Shown here piece by piece: positions 24,953 through 25,622 of a stretch of 25,622 bases of DNA. The notes under the pieces are model-generated. The model was not told the origin of the DNA, searched no databases, and was given only the letters and a program-made list of their open reading frames with translations. Made by a program: the position numbers and the translations under genes. The DNA comes from Bacteroidota bacterium (GTDB lineage Bacteria > Bacteroidota > Bacteroidia > Bacteroidales > Bacteroidaceae): positions 1-25,622 of the forward strand of contig JAEZKJ010000063.1 in NCBI GenBank assembly GCA_023415545.1, given 5' to 3'. Each line of letters begins with the position of its first letter. The stretch's first letter is position 1.

Positions 24953-25622
24953 ATGAAAAACAAAATTGTATTTATTACCGGAGCTTCAAGTGGAATAGGT
25001 GAAGGTTGTGCAAAAAGGTTCGCCCGTGAAGGAGCCAGATTAATTCTTAACGGACGTAATTTAGAAAAGTTGTCGATTGTAAATGATCAAATAAAAAGTG
25101 AATATGGAGTAGATACACTTTTGTTACCTTTCGATGTACGCGATCGTAATGCTGCTAAGAGTGCTATTGATAATCTTCCTGAAGAGTGGAAAGCTATAGA
25201 TATTTTAGTTAATAATGCCGGTTTGGTTATTGGCGTTGATAAGGAACATGAAGGTAGTCTTGATGAGTGGGACATAGTTATCGATACAAACATTAAATCA
25301 CTTCTTGCAATGACAAGGTTTATTGTTCCAGGAATGGTTGAAAGGGGTAGAGGACAAATTATAAATATCGGTTCTATTGCAGGTGATGCTGCTTATCCCG
25401 GTGGTAGTGTATATTGCGCCACTAAAGCTGCTGTTAAGTCATTGACTGATGGACTTCGCATGGATTTGGTTGATACACCTTTGCGAGTTACTTTAATTAA
25501 ACCGGGACTTGTTGAGACAAACTTCTCGGTAATTCGTTTCCGTGGTGATAAAGAGATGGCTGACAATGTTTATAAAGGAATTCGTCCATTAAATGGAGAT
25601 GATATAGCTGAAACAGTATATT
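24953..25622 (+). CDS. Short-chain dehydrogenase/reductase (cut by window edge)
   Basis: The first 223 codons of a classical SDR oxidoreductase are visible. The Rossmann cofactor motif is TGASSGIG (9-16), the NNAG motif is at 87-90, and the catalytic residues are S141, Y154 and K158 in the YCATK block. VTLIKPGLVETNF follows, as in the family. NGR at 33-35 after the second strand (ILNGRN) suggests NADP(H) preference. The closest recognisable type is the YdfG-like group (serine/3-hydroxy acid dehydrogenases), but the natural substrate cannot be read. About 25-30 residues are expected beyond the window edge. The ATG at 24953 fits the family N terminus (KNKIVFITGASSG). Confidence 0.93.
   Translation, partial: MKNKIVFITGASSGIGEGCAKRFAREGARLILNGRNLEKLSIVNDQIKSEYGVDTLLLPFDVRDRNAAKSAIDNLPEEWKAIDILVNNAGLVIGVDKEHEGSLDEWDIVIDTNIKSLLAMTRFIVPGMVERGRGQIINIGSIAGDAAYPGGSVYCATKAAVKSLTDGLRMDLVDTPLRVTLIKPGLVETNFSVIRFRGDKEMADNVYKGIRPLNGDDIAETVY

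Noticed and set aside
1..25622. CRISPR array, phage, toxin-antitoxin or other defence system
   Set aside because: I saw no regularly spaced direct repeats, cas genes, phage structural genes or toxin-antitoxin pairs in either strand.

Overview
The window is AT-rich chromosomal DNA from a member of the Bacteroidota, most likely the order Bacteroidales. Several things point there. Most promoters I can see carry the TAnnTTTG -7 box typical of this phylum. Shine-Dalgarno sequences are nearly absent. The gene set is also characteristic: a GH92 alpha-mannosidase, exported GH20 and GH2 enzymes, a NagB-like/LmbE fusion protein, and a long LysS. I cannot name the species.

Layout, left to right. (1) Bases 1-1343, minus strand: the start of ung (uracil-DNA glycosylase, cut by the window edge) and asnA (ammonia-dependent asparagine synthetase), each with its own promoter, with an asnA terminator between them. 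(2) Bases 1610-1681: tRNA-Arg(CCG), followed by a striking 61-bp nested palindrome. (3) Bases 2026-13758, plus strand: five tightly packed exported glycosidases with gaps of 3-15 bp (GH2 beta-mannosidase, two different GH20 beta-hexosaminidases, GH92 alpha-mannosidase, GH2 beta-galactosidase). Together they could strip galactose, GlcNAc, alpha-mannose and the core beta-mannose from N-glycans in the periplasm. No SusC/SusD pair, sulfatase or sialidase is in view. A TIGR02757/DUF2400 gene follows. (4) Bases 14673-18955: a GlcNAc/GlcN-6-phosphate module. A minus-strand pair, nagB (canonical deaminase) then a 662-residue NagB-like/LmbE fusion, diverges from a plus-strand ROK-family repressor gene. 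An 11+11 bp perfect inverted repeat overlaps the repressor's own promoter, and a half-site copy lies in the nagB promoter, so a small self-contained regulon is likely. (5) Bases 19189-24147, minus strand: lysS-gpsA-pgi, tightly spaced, then a HAD-family sugar-phosphate phosphatase/mutase behind a hairpin-rich 141-bp gap. (6) Bases 24382-25622, plus strand: an exported TlpA-like thioredoxin and the first part of a short-chain dehydrogenase, cut by the window edge.

Functional reading (inference): GlcNAc freed by the two GH20 enzymes would, after uptake and phosphorylation by genes not in view, feed deacetylation and then the NagB deaminase, with Pgi close by. The ROK protein probably senses an amino-sugar intermediate. 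The least explained items are the NagB-like domain of the fusion, which has lost three of four canonical catalytic residues yet is kept beside an intact NagB, and three long intergenic palindromes (near 1778, 19078 and 19958). I see no complete insertion sequence, CRISPR array, phage gene or defence system.
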